DNA of 64,000 bases from Geomesophilobacter sediminis (GTDB taxonomy: Bacteria; Desulfobacterota; Desulfuromonadia; Geobacterales; Geobacteraceae), in assembly GCF_016458275.1 (NCBI RefSeq), contig NZ_JAEMHM010000001.1, positions 186,001 through 250,000 on the forward strand. The letters are read 5' to 3'. The notes under the pieces were generated by a model. It did no database searches, was not told where the DNA came from, and saw only the letters and a program-made list of their open reading frames with translations. Positions 15,593-23,812 of this stretch are shown here, in pieces. The position numbers were made by a program, and so were the translations under genes. How positions within the stretch are numbered: the stretch's first letter is position 1; the number at the start of each line of letters is the position of its first letter.

Positions 15593-16951
15593 TTAGTAGA
15601 AAAGTTTGCGGGAGGCTTTTAACAGGCGCGCGGCAGAGGATTTGTTGCCGTTGCTCTTCTCCAGAGCCCACGCCATCAACTGTGTGGTAACGGCATCCAA
15701 TGAGAACTCTTCGGGGGAGAAGTTGAAATTGAGGGTGATCCGGTCCTTGGCCTGGCCTCCGTGAAAATGTTGAGGCTCGTGTTGAAGGCGCAGGTGCTCG
15801 GGCTGGATCAGGTCACCGTTGGTGACAATGCAGGCATACTCCAGCAGGTTGCGAAGTTCCCGTACGTTGCCGGGCCAGTCATGGGCAAGCAGAAGGTCGA
15901 GGGCCGCTCGGGAGAGACCGGGGAGCGATTTGCCCTGATGTTTCCGGAAGCTGTTCAGAAAATGTTCCGAAAGGTTCGGAATGTCCTCGCGGCGTTCGCG
16001 CAGGGGCGGAATGGTGATCGGGAAGATATTCAGGCGATGATAGAGATCCCGCCGAAAGGTTCCCTGGTTGCAGCATTCATCGAGGTTTCGGTGGGTGGCA
16101 ACGATGATCCTGAAGTCGGCGGTCGCCTGCCGGTCGGAACCGACCTTTTCGTACACCCTCTCCTCCAAAAGACGCAGCAGCTTGGGTTGGAGCGACAGCG
16201 GCATATCGCCGATCTCGTCCAAAAACAGCGTGCCTCCCTGTGCGCGGCTGCACTTCCCCTCGCGCTCGCGGTCGGCCCCGGTGAAGGCGCCTTTCGCGTG
16301 GCCGAACAGCTCGCTTTCCAGAAGAGTTTCCGGTATGGCGGCACAGTTGACCGCAACAAAGCTGCTCATGGTCTGGCCGGTGCCCACATGGATGGCCCGG
16401 GCCAGCACCTCTTTTCCGACTCCGCTTTCTCCATAAAGGGAAACGGTGGTGCGGGGCGAGGCGACCACCTGCTTGGCCGCTGACAGCGTTTTTCCCATGG
16501 CAGGAGAGGTACTGCTGATGTTCTGAAAACTGAACTTTTCCCGTTCCGAATCGAGCATGCGACCATAGTTGGCCCGCAGCCGGGCATACTCCAGCAGCCG
16601 TTCCACCACCACCAGCAGTTCTTCCCGATTGAGCGGTTTCAGCAGGTAGTCATCGGCCCCCTCTTTCATGGCGGCCACGGCGCTGTCAACACTGCCATGG
16701 GCGGTGACGAGCACAAAGGGAAGCAGCGGATGGCTGCTGCGCACCTGGCGCAGCAAGGTCATGCCGTCCATTTCGGGCATAACCATGTCGGACAGCACCA
16801 GGTCAAAACAGCCCTGCTCAAGCTGTACCAGGGCCTCAGCCCCGCTTGCTGCGCACTCCGCCTGATACCCGGCATCATCCAGGTACCCCTTGATCATGAA
16901 GCGAAAGCTCTGTTTATCGTCAACCACCAGTATCCGTGCATCGATGCTCAT
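15593..16951 (-). CDS. Sigma54-dependent response regulator (NtrC family)
   Basis: 452 residues. The ATG at 16951 has AAGGAG eight bases upstream and overlaps the kinase stop codon as ATGA; the longer frame to 17086 lies inside the kinase gene. Order: receiver (1-125, phospho-acceptor Asp55 in LVLSDMVMPE), AAA+ sigma54 activation domain (about 145-375) with GESGVGKE, the sigma54-contacting loop GAFTGA, FLDEIGDMP and NVRELRNLLEY, then a Fis-type helix-turn-helix (SNGNKSSAARLLKASRKLFY). The protein ends inside the usual recognition-helix region, a few residues shorter than normal. It is coupled to the NTF2-domain kinase and probably activates the Kelch operon immediately downstream. Confidence 0.92.
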   Translation of the reverse strand: MSIDARILVVDDKQSFRFMIKGYLDDAGYQAECAASGAEALVQLEQGCFDLVLSDMVMPEMDGMTLLRQVRSSHPLLPFVLVTAHGSVDSAVAAMKEGADDYLLKPLNREELLVVVERLLEYARLRANYGRMLDSEREKFSFQNISSTSPAMGKTLSAAKQVVASPRTTVSLYGESGVGKEVLARAIHVGTGQTMSSFVAVNCAAIPETLLESELFGHAKGAFTGADREREGKCSRAQGGTLFLDEIGDMPLSLQPKLLRLLEERVYEKVGSDRQATADFRIIVATHRNLDECCNQGTFRRDLYHRLNIFPITIPPLRERREDIPNLSEHFLNSFRKHQGKSLPGLSRAALDLLLAHDWPGNVRELRNLLEYACIVTNGDLIQPEHLRLQHEPQHFHGGQAKDRITLNFNFSPEEFSLDAVTTQLMAWALEKSNGNKSSAARLLKASRKLFY

Positions 16952-18924
16952 GGAGCGCACTCCTTCGCCAATCCGGTTCGCAACTGTTCCATTACCTGCC
17001 TTAGCTGCTCGGGGCTGGCAGACGGGGCGAGGTGCTGCAGCCAGGACGCCAGTTCCGCCGGTTTCGGGTTCGCAAGATGCCCGCATAAACCTTTCAGGGT
17101 GTGGGCGGCCCGGCCAAGACCATTTCGATCGTCGCCCTCAAGGGCGGTCTGCATACACTCCAGCTCATCGTTGATATCGGCAAGCAGCATCTCACGATAC
17201 TGACGGGCGCGCTCGGGGGAGTTATTCAGGTCGCTGCGGGTCTGCCTGCTCAAAAGCATTTCCCCGCCGGTTGCCGCCGCGATGGTTCCACCGCACTGCT
17301 CATATATGGCCTTGGCCAGCTGTTCGGGGATGATCGGTTTGGGCAGAACCGCGTTGATGCCGGCGTCGACGCAGGCTTCAAAGGTGGCTGCTTCGACATC
17401 TGCGGTAATGGCGATGATCGGAATGGGGGGCTGGCCTCCCTCCTGCTCCCGGCGCCTGATCCGGCGGGCGACCTCCATGCCGTCCATGTCAGGCATGCGG
17501 ATATCCAGCAGGACCAGGTCGAAAGGCCGCTGCTCCAAAAACTGCAGCCCCTGCCACCCATTTTCCGCCAACACAACCTGTTGCCCCCACGCGGTCAAAA
17601 TATCCCCCAACAGCCGGCGATTGAATTCGTTATCCTCAATAGCCAGCACCGAGCCCAAAGCCAGGTTGACCGGGTGGGCGGGCTCATCAGACAACGGTTC
17701 GACATCGGGCAAAGGCAACTCGACTAAAAAAGAGCTCCCGGCGCCGTGTCGGCTATTCATGGTGATGCGCCCCCGCATCATTTCGACGAGGCTATGCACG
17801 ATGGCTAAACCGAGGCCGCTGCCGCCGAACTTGCGGGTGATCGTCGGATCGAGTTGTCGAAACGGTTGAAAAAGGTGGGCACGAGCGGCTTCGGGAATGC
17901 CGATGCCGGTGTCCCTCACCTCAAAACGAACCAGCGGGTCTCCGGCAGCCACCGTGCGATCGGACGAATCGACGATGAATCCGACTTCTCCGCTGTTGGT
18001 GAACTTTACGGCATTGGCAAGGAGGTTGGCCAGGATCTGCCGCAGGCGGACCGGGTCGCCAAGGACCCACTCCGGAAGCTCATCGGCCATAACGACCCGG
18101 AAAGCCAAATTTTTCTGCTCCGCCAGAGGGCGATACTGTTCTTCCAGGCCGGCTGCCAGTTGACGCAGATTGAACGGCACCGCTTCGAGCTCCATGCGTC
18201 CGGCCTCGATCTTGCTCATATCAAGGATGTCGTTAACCAGATCCATCAGGGAGCGAGACGATTGTTCGAGGATGGCGTGGTACTGCTTTAGCTTGACCGG
18301 ATCGGTTGTCGTGCGAACCATGCTGCTGAATCCCACCAGGGCGTTCAGTGGGGTGCGGATTTCATGGCTGACGGTGGCCAGGAATTGATTTTTTGCACTG
18401 TTGGCGGCTTCCGCGGCTTTCTTTGCCTCAGTAAGTTGTAGCGTCCGCTGGGCGATCTGCTCCTCCAGCAGTTGATTACGTTCGGTGAGTTCCTGGAGCG
18501 GATAGACTTCGCCGGCACGGGCCATGCCATCGGGAAGTGACACGCTGCTGTGACAGATTTTCCAGCCGGAGGATTCCTTGCGGAAGATCAGTACCAGGCG
18601 GGCTACGGTCCGTGAAAGGATGTGTTCTTCAATGGGGAGATGAAGCGTGGAAAAGGCGGTGACAACGGCGATGGTGTCTGATAGTGATTGGATGGCCAGG
18701 TCTTTAAGTTCAATTCTGAGCGGATCTTTGACCTGGGCGAAATCCTTGCGGGTGATCGCGACCCATTCCTCCCGGTCTTTGACCAGATGGTCCCCCCCGC
18801 CGGTAAATCCGGAAAAGTTCTCGCTGAATAAGGTTGTCAGCTGATCGTCGCGGGCCCCATACATCCTCTGGTAGTCGTCAAACAGTTGCCGGATTTCCTG
18901 ATAGTCGTTCGTATCCAATGACAT
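16948..18924 (-). CDS. Hybrid histidine kinase with NTF2/SnoaL-like sensor, receiver and HPt domains
   Basis: 658 residues. Residues about 5-130 resemble a SnoaL/NTF2-like domain (YQEIRQLFDDYQRMYGARD to SGWKICHSSVSLP), an uncommon input module for a kinase. A coiled coil leads to HisKA (FLATVSHEIRTPLNALVGF, phospho-His187) and HATPase_c (DTGIGIPEAA, GGSGLGLAIVHSLVEMM). A receiver follows (DLVLLDIRMPDMDG), then an HPt domain (GRAAHTLKGLCGHLANPKPA) at the C-terminus, so the full His-Asp-His relay is on one chain. There is no membrane segment. The gene overlaps the sigma54 response regulator by four bases, which makes that regulator the obvious partner. Confidence 0.9.
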   Translation of the reverse strand: MSLDTNDYQEIRQLFDDYQRMYGARDDQLTTLFSENFSGFTGGGDHLVKDREEWVAITRKDFAQVKDPLRIELKDLAIQSLSDTIAVVTAFSTLHLPIEEHILSRTVARLVLIFRKESSGWKICHSSVSLPDGMARAGEVYPLQELTERNQLLEEQIAQRTLQLTEAKKAAEAANSAKNQFLATVSHEIRTPLNALVGFSSMVRTTTDPVKLKQYHAILEQSSRSLMDLVNDILDMSKIEAGRMELEAVPFNLRQLAAGLEEQYRPLAEQKNLAFRVVMADELPEWVLGDPVRLRQILANLLANAVKFTNSGEVGFIVDSSDRTVAAGDPLVRFEVRDTGIGIPEAARAHLFQPFRQLDPTITRKFGGSGLGLAIVHSLVEMMRGRITMNSRHGAGSSFLVELPLPDVEPLSDEPAHPVNLALGSVLAIEDNEFNRRLLGDILTAWGQQVVLAENGWQGLQFLEQRPFDLVLLDIRMPDMDGMEVARRIRRREQEGGQPPIPIIAITADVEAATFEACVDAGINAVLPKPIIPEQLAKAIYEQCGGTIAAATGGEMLLSRQTRSDLNNSPERARQYREMLLADINDELECMQTALEGDDRNGLGRAAHTLKGLCGHLANPKPAELASWLQHLAPSASPEQLRQVMEQLRTGLAKECAP

Positions 18925-19129
18925 ATGGCCTCAGAGCAAGGTAAGAATTCTGCATCCCGTGAGATTAAGCCACGCATATGGGATTGCCAGTACTGAGGAG
19001 ATCCCCAAAAGACAGGAGGATATAAAGTAACGGCTATATAGTCAAAGGATTTTGGTCAATCGAGGAGAAAGGTAAGGACTCTCTTGTCGATGCAGGGACT
19101 TAATTGTCTCTCGACAGTGAGTGAGTGTA

Positions 19130-20512
19130 TTAGGAGAGGGGGATGCCTAAGCGGCGCATCTTCTCGACGAGGGTGGTGCGGTTGATGCTGAGCATCGCCG
19201 CGGCGCGGGCTTTGACTCCGCCGGACAGCTGCAGGGCGTCGTTGATCATGCGGCGCTCGATCTCGCTGATCGCCGCCACCATGTCGACGCCGTTGGGGGT
19301 CACGTTGGTGGGGGCGCCGCCGCGCTCCTGGAAGTTCTTCTCGATGTTGGAGGGGAGGTCGTGCAGGGTGATGACGTCGCCGTCGGTTAAGGCAACGATC
19401 CGTTCCATGATGTTTTCCAGCTCGCGGACGTTGCCGTTCCACGGGTAGGCTTCCAGCGCCTCCAGCGCCTCTTTGTCGAGGTGCATCATCGGACGCTGCA
19501 TGGCGCGGCAGTTCTTTTCCAAAAAGTGCTTGGTCAGCGGAAGGATGTCGTCGATCCGCTCGCGCAAGGGGGGGATCACCACCGGGATGACGTTGAGCCG
19601 GTAGAAAAGGTCCTCGCGGAAGTTGCCGCGCAGCACCTCTTCCTCAAGATTCACGTTGGTCGCGGAGACGACCCGGACGTCCAGCTTGATGGGGCGGTTG
19701 GAGCCGACCCGCTCCACTTCCTGTTCCTGCAATACGCGCAACAGCTTGGTCTGCAGGTGCATGGGGAGGGTGCCGATCTCGTCCAGAAAGATGGTCCCCT
19801 GGTTGGCGGCCTCGAATTTCCCCATCTTCTCCTTCACCGCGCCGGTGAAGGCCCCTTTGGTGTGCCCGAAGAGCTCGCTTTCCAGGAGATTTTCGGGGAT
19901 CGCGGAGCAGTTCACGGCGATGAACGGCTTCTCGCGGCGCGGACCGTTGAAGTGGATCGCCTTGGCGACGAGCTCTTTTCCCGTCCCGGACTCGCCCAGG
20001 ATGAGGACGGTGGAGTCGGTCTTGATGATCTTCTTCATCCGGGAGAAGAGCTGCTGCATCGGCTGCGAATTGCCGATGATGTTCGCGAACTCGTACTTGT
20101 CCCGAAGCTGTTTCTTCAAGTAGATGTTTTCGGAGCGCAGGGCGACCTTCTCGACCGCCTTGTCCACGATGATCCGGAGCTCGTCGATGTTGAGCGGCTT
20201 GGTGATGTAGTCGAAGGCCCCTTCCTTCATCGCCTTCACCGCGGTCTCGGCCGAGGCGTGGCCGGTGATCATGATGACCTCGGTCCCCGGGGCGGACTGC
20301 TTGACCTGGGTGAGGATATCGATCCCGTTCCGGTCGGGGAGGAAGAGGTCGGTGATCACGATGTTGAACCCCTCCGCCTTCAAAAGGCGCAACCCTTCCT
20401 CACCGCTGCCGCACCCCGTCATGGTGTAGCCGGTCGCCCGAAGCAACATCAGGAGCGCCTCGCGGCTTCCCTGGTCGTCCTCGATGAGCAGGATTTTGGT
20501 GTTCGCTTTCAT
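19130..20512 (-). CDS. Sigma54-dependent response regulator (NtrC/AtoC family)
   Basis: 460 residues. Receiver domain 1-125 with Asp55 (IVITDLFLPD); AAA+ domain about 140-370 with GESGTGKE, GAFTGA, TIFLDEIGTLP and NVRELENIMERI; C-terminal Fis-type HTH (GGVKARAAAMLSINRTTLVE). It activates sigma54 promoters after phosphorylation. No cognate kinase is adjacent: the hybrid kinase downstream already has its own coupled regulator. About 200 bases separate this gene from that kinase gene, and a TTGACT box lies in the gap. Its target cannot be told from this window. Confidence 0.9.
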   Translation of the reverse strand: MKANTKILLIEDDQGSREALLMLLRATGYTMTGCGSGEEGLRLLKAEGFNIVITDLFLPDRNGIDILTQVKQSAPGTEVIMITGHASAETAVKAMKEGAFDYITKPLNIDELRIIVDKAVEKVALRSENIYLKKQLRDKYEFANIIGNSQPMQQLFSRMKKIIKTDSTVLILGESGTGKELVAKAIHFNGPRREKPFIAVNCSAIPENLLESELFGHTKGAFTGAVKEKMGKFEAANQGTIFLDEIGTLPMHLQTKLLRVLQEQEVERVGSNRPIKLDVRVVSATNVNLEEEVLRGNFREDLFYRLNVIPVVIPPLRERIDDILPLTKHFLEKNCRAMQRPMMHLDKEALEALEAYPWNGNVRELENIMERIVALTDGDVITLHDLPSNIEKNFQERGGAPTNVTPNGVDMVAAISEIERRMINDALQLSGGVKARAAAMLSINRTTLVEKMRRLGIPLS

Positions 20513-20577
20513 CTAAGCCCCTTCTATTGTTAGCGTTTGTTGAATAACATGGATGGCATTATTTGGCAAGGGCGCAT

Positions 20578-20605
20578 TTGACCGGGGGACGGTCTCGGGT
20601 ATAAT
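20578..20605 (+). promoter_or_regulatory. Sigma70 promoter of the slipin gene
   Basis: TTGACC (20578-20583), a 16-base spacer and a perfect TATAAT (20600-20605), 33 bases before the start codon. It is one of the two best sigma70-type matches in the window. Confidence 0.75.
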
Positions 20606-20637
20606 TAGCGGGCTTAAAAATTTAAGGAGGCATTCTC

Positions 20638-21408
20638 ATGAATCCGTTCGACATAGTTCCTGCATTAATATTGCTGGCCGTGTTGGTAGCCCTTTTGTCC
20701 AACGCGATCAAGATCCTCCCCGAATACGAACGCGGGGTCCTGTTCCGGCTCGGGCGGGTGAGGACCGTGCGCGGCCCCGGTCTGATCCTGATCATCCCCG
20801 GTATCGACCGGCTGGTGCGGGTCTCCCTGCGGATCGTCGCCATGGACGTCCCGTCCCAGGACGTGATCACCCACGACAACGTGACGGTCAAGGTCTCCGC
20901 CGTTATCTATTTCCGGGTGGTCGACGCGGTGAAGGCGGTGGTGGAGGTGGAGAACTTCCTCTATGCCACGAGCCAGCTTTCCCAAACCACCCTGCGCAGC
21001 GTGCTGGGGCAGGTCGACCTCGACGAGCTTTTGGCCAACCGCGAGAAGATCAACAAGGAGCTGCAGGAGATCCTGGATCGGCAGACCGAGCCGTGGGGGG
21101 TGAAGGTGACCCTGGTCGAGGTGAAGAACATCGATCTGCCGCAGGAGATGCAGCGGGCGATCGCGCGTCAGGCCGAAGCGGAGCGGGAGCGGCGGGCGAA
21201 GATCATCCATGCCGAAGGCGAGTTGCAGGCCTCGGAAAAACTCGCCCAGGCGGCGCACGCCCTTGCTGCCGAGCCGGCCTCGTTACAGCTGCGCTACCTG
21301 CAGACCTTGACCGAGATCGCCGCGGAGAAAAACTCCACCACCATCTTCCCGGTCCCCATCGACCTGATCAAGATGTTCCTGGATAAACGGGGGGACGGTG
21401 GACAATAA
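20638..21408 (+). CDS. Slipin/stomatin family SPFH protein
   Basis: 256 residues behind AAGGAGG and a strong sigma70 promoter. One N-terminal membrane segment ([15 protein letters not shown]) is followed by the Band 7/SPFH domain: [31 protein letters not shown]-like [31 protein letters not shown] and [20 protein letters not shown]. An Ala/Glu-rich helix ([20 protein letters not shown]) should drive oligomerisation. Slipins form ring-like membrane scaffolds and often pair with an NfeD/ClpP-class serine protease; no such partner gene is next to it here. Its likely role is membrane microdomain organisation or quality control. Confidence 0.92.
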   Translation: MNPFDIVPALILLAVLVALLSNAIKILPEYERGVLFRLGRVRTVRGPGLILIIPGIDRLVRVSLRIVAMDVPSQDVITHDNVTVKVSAVIYFRVVDAVKAVVEVENFLYATSQLSQTTLRSVLGQVDLDELLANREKINKELQEILDRQTEPWGVKVTLVEVKNIDLPQEMQRAIARQAEAERERRAKIIHAEGELQASEKLAQAAHALAAEPASLQLRYLQTLTEIAAEKNSTTIFPVPIDLIKMFLDKRGDGGQ

Positions 21409-21419
21409 CAATGAACGGT

Positions 21420-21500
21420 GAAACAATCGGACGTCCCCTCTCCTTCAAGGGTTGCGTGCGAGAGCACGGCCTGCAACGGACAGGGTGAGGATGGGGTACA
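21420..21500. repeat. CCCCTCTCCTTCAAGG-type repeat, left copy
   Basis: The segment CCCCTCTCCTTCAAGGGTTG through CAGGGTGAGGATGGGG has an inverted, partly diverged copy at 22128-22192 on the other side of the ferritin gene. Shorter relatives occur near 28642-28662, 35057-35097 and 47955-48012. It is a dispersed non-coding repeat family. Confidence 0.6.
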
Positions 21501-21535
21501 CCCCCTTGTAATGACTTAAAAGGAGAGTGAATCGA

Positions 21536-22048
21536 ATGTTGAAAAAGAAAGTAAGCGAAGCACTGAACAAGCATCTGAACAAGGAAATGTACTCCGCCAA
21601 TCTCTATCTTTCCATGTCGTCTTTTGCCGGCTCGATCGGGTTCAAGGGGACGGCCAACTGGTTCATGGTCCAGTATCAGGAGGAGATGGTCCATGCGATG
21701 AAGTTCTACAACTACATCAACAGCCATGGCGAGCACGTGCAGATGGCTGCCATGGCGGCGCCGCCTGCCACGTTCAAAGGGCTGCTGGACCTGTTCGAGC
21801 AGACTTTGAAGCACGAGATGTCGATCACCTCGGCGCTGAACGATCTCCTCGACCTGGCCCTGACCGAGAAGGATCATGCGACCAACATCTTCCTGCAGTG
21901 GTTCATTACCGAGCAGATCGAAGAGGAAGAGAACGACCGGGACATCATCGGGAAGCTGAAGCTGATCGGCGATAACGGGCAGGGACTGCTGATGCTGGAC
22001 AGCGAGCTGGGGACGAGGGTTTTCGTGCCGCCGGCGACGGCGGCGTAA
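21536..22048 (+). CDS. Ferritin
   Basis: 170 residues. ATG 21536 lies ten bases after AGGAG; the GTG at 21527 is only one base from it and is rejected. Ferroxidase-site residues are visible in the four-helix bundle: Glu and Tyr in NKEMYSANLYLSMSSFAG, the EEMVHAMKFYNYI motif (Glu, His), KHEMSITSALNDL, and QWFITEQIEEEE near the C-terminal helix. These match bacterial non-haem FtnA-type ferritins, which oxidise Fe(II) and store iron as a 24-mer in the cytoplasm. Inverted copies of a dispersed repeat flank the gene. No Fur box was confidently found. Confidence 0.93.
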   Translation: MLKKKVSEALNKHLNKEMYSANLYLSMSSFAGSIGFKGTANWFMVQYQEEMVHAMKFYNYINSHGEHVQMAAMAAPPATFKGLLDLFEQTLKHEMSITSALNDLLDLALTEKDHATNIFLQWFITEQIEEEENDRDIIGKLKLIGDNGQGLLMLDSELGTRVFVPPATAA

Positions 22049-22127
22049 TAGGTCCCGATTGGCTGTTGCCGACCATCGGTGCGCGTGGGCACGGGGTGCC
22101 CACCCTACGACCTTTGGCCTTCCGGCA

Positions 22128-22192
22128 GTACCCATCCTCACCCTGTGCTGCAAGCTCGCGCGCGCAACTCCCTTGAAGGGGAGGGGACGTTG
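22128..22192. repeat. CCCCTCTCCTTCAAGG-type repeat, right copy (inverted)
   Basis: CCCATCCTCACCCTGTG through CTTGAAGGGGAGGGGACG mirrors the copy at 21420-21500. The pair could form a very long-range stem around ferritin, or be footprints of an unnamed small mobile repeat. Confidence 0.55.
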
Positions 22193-22292
22193 GGGCGAGG
22201 GTGGTGGCGGAGTTCTATAAGCTGGAGGGGTGTCGACGTTTATCGGCGTTCATCTGCGGATACATTAGGTTTTCAGTAATCTGTTTTGCCAA

Positions 22293-22328
22293 TAAAAAAG
22301 GCCCGCTTTTCGGCGGGCCTTTTTTTCG
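22293..22328. terminator. Bidirectional terminator
   Basis: AAAAAAGGCCCGC and GCGGGCCTTTTTTT flank a short loop, giving a GC stem with an A run before and a T run after. It lies between the convergent ferritin and PpiC genes and fits both strands. Confidence 0.85.
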
Positions 22329-22350
22329 CTTCGGGGATCGAATCCCTTTT

Positions 22351-23349
22351 TTACATCTTCTCGATCTTGGCGGTCTTCTTGAGATCCTGCACGTACTCCT
22401 GCAGGGCCTTGGCCGCCTTCTCGCGCTTGAGGTTGTCGACGATGACGGTCTTGACCTTCTCGAACGGCTCGGTGCTCGCCGGGTTCTTCTCGGTCAGCTT
22501 GATGATGTGGTAGCCGAACTGGGTCTCGACCACGCCGCTCACCTCGCCGGTCTTGAGCGCAAAGGCCGCTTCTTCAAACGGCTTCACCATCTGACCTTTG
22601 CCGAAGGTTCCGAGATCGCCACCCTGGGCGCTGGAGGGGCAGGAGGACTCGGCCCGGGCGAGGGTCGCGAAGTCTTCACCGGCTTTCACCCGCTTCAGGA
22701 TCGCTTCGGCCTTCTCTTTGGCCTTCTTCTTGTCATCGGCCGAGGCGTTCTGGTCGGCGCCGATCAGGATGTGGCTTGCTTTGACGGTCTCGCCTTTCTT
22801 GAAGTACTTGTCCAGGTTGGCGTCGTAGAACTTCTTGGCCTCTTCGTCGGTCACCTTGATCTTGCTGGAGAACTGCCCTTCCAGGAAGCTGCTGACCACG
22901 ATCCCCTTGCGGTTGACCTCCTTGAGGTCGGCGAAGGTCATATCCATGTCCTGCAGTCTCTGGTTCATTTCCGCTTCGGTCTTGAACTGCGACTTGATCT
23001 TGTCCATCTGGGTCTTCAGCTGGGAATCCAGATCCTTCACCGGAACTTTTTCCGCTTTCTGATAGATGAGTTCCTGTGCGACCAGCTGGTCCAGAGCGGC
23101 TTCTTCGGCACGCTTCTGAAGCTCGGGCGGCGCCGGCTGCGGAACGCGGTTGCGAGCCAGCATGTATTTCACCTCGCGGTCCAGCTCCTTGCGGGTGATG
23201 GTGGTTCCGTTGACCTTGACCACGACGTCGGTCGGTTTGGCTGCTGCCGTTTCGGGGGCTTTGGCCGTCTTGTCGGCGGCAAAGGCCGGGACTGCGGCGA
23301 AGAGGAGGGAGACGATGGCGGTGGAGGCTATCTTTTTATACCAAGACAT
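22351..23349 (-). CDS. Periplasmic PpiC/SurA-type parvulin peptidyl-prolyl isomerase
   Basis: 332 residues. Signal peptide (IASTAIVSLLFAAVPAFAAD), then a SurA-N-like helical chaperone region (VNGTTITRKELDREVKYMLA to about residue 185). A parvulin domain follows (about 190-290): VKASHILIGADQNASADD, FATLARAESSCPSSAQGGDL, GTFGKGQMVKPFEEAAFAL and ETQFGYHIIKLTEK. The family catalyses proline isomerisation and chaperones outer-membrane or secreted proteins. It is one of three foldase-type genes in the window, with the PpiD-like protein at 30899 and the cyclophilin at 37547. No operon partner is evident. Confidence 0.93.
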   Translation of the reverse strand: MSWYKKIASTAIVSLLFAAVPAFAADKTAKAPETAAAKPTDVVVKVNGTTITRKELDREVKYMLARNRVPQPAPPELQKRAEEAALDQLVAQELIYQKAEKVPVKDLDSQLKTQMDKIKSQFKTEAEMNQRLQDMDMTFADLKEVNRKGIVVSSFLEGQFSSKIKVTDEEAKKFYDANLDKYFKKGETVKASHILIGADQNASADDKKKAKEKAEAILKRVKAGEDFATLARAESSCPSSAQGGDLGTFGKGQMVKPFEEAAFALKTGEVSGVVETQFGYHIIKLTEKNPASTEPFEKVKTVIVDNLKREKAAKALQEYVQDLKKTAKIEKM

Positions 23350-23584
23350 TGAAAAGGCTCCTTTGGAAAAATAGGTTCCCGGGATAGTAGCATTTCCGGT
23401 TCAGGTTTACAAACGCGCTTTCAAATTTTCACAATGATTTCAGTTTTCCGGGGGGGCGACGATAAGAGTCTTAGGTCTCATTGCGGCGCCCTCATGTTGG
23501 GGGTTTCCTTGGGCGACGGAATATGGTAATAATACTCGGCACAAACGCCGGTTGTTTTCAGTCCTGACCACAAAGGAGCAGAGC

Positions 23585-23812
23585 ATGTCCAAAAGAAACG
23601 AACAGGCAGCAGTGCTGGCCTTCATCGCCGGGGCCGTGGTGGCTGCCGGAGCCGCACTTCTTCTCACCCCGAAATCCGGCCGCGAAGTGCGCGAAAAACT
23701 GGGCGCTGCGAAACAGGATGCGCTCACCAAGCTGAAAGCTTGCGTCAACAAAGGAAAACGTGGTTCTCACGGCGAAGGTTTGGACTACGACGGCGGCGAC
23801 GCCTGGATCTAG
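23585..23812 (+). CDS. YtxH domain small membrane protein
   Basis: 75 residues from ATG 23585 behind AAAGGAG; the earlier in-frame start at 23552 lacks a site. One membrane segment (AAVLAFIAGAVVAAGAALLL) is followed by TPKSGREVREKL, the YtxH signature, and a basic tail. YtxH proteins are small, often stress-linked membrane proteins of unknown biochemical role. The stop codon shares the four bases CTAG with the stop of the convergent ptsP gene. A second YtxH protein at 28828 has the same arrangement with its own neighbour. Confidence 0.82.
   Translation: MSKRNEQAAVLAFIAGAVVAAGAALLLTPKSGREVREKLGAAKQDALTKLKACVNKGKRGSHGEGLDYDGGDAWI

Noticed and set aside
15593-15640. Frameshift at the 3' end of the sigma54 regulator gene
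   Set aside because: The HTH is a few residues short, but the frame ends in a normal TAA and no continuation of the recognition helix is found in the other frames.
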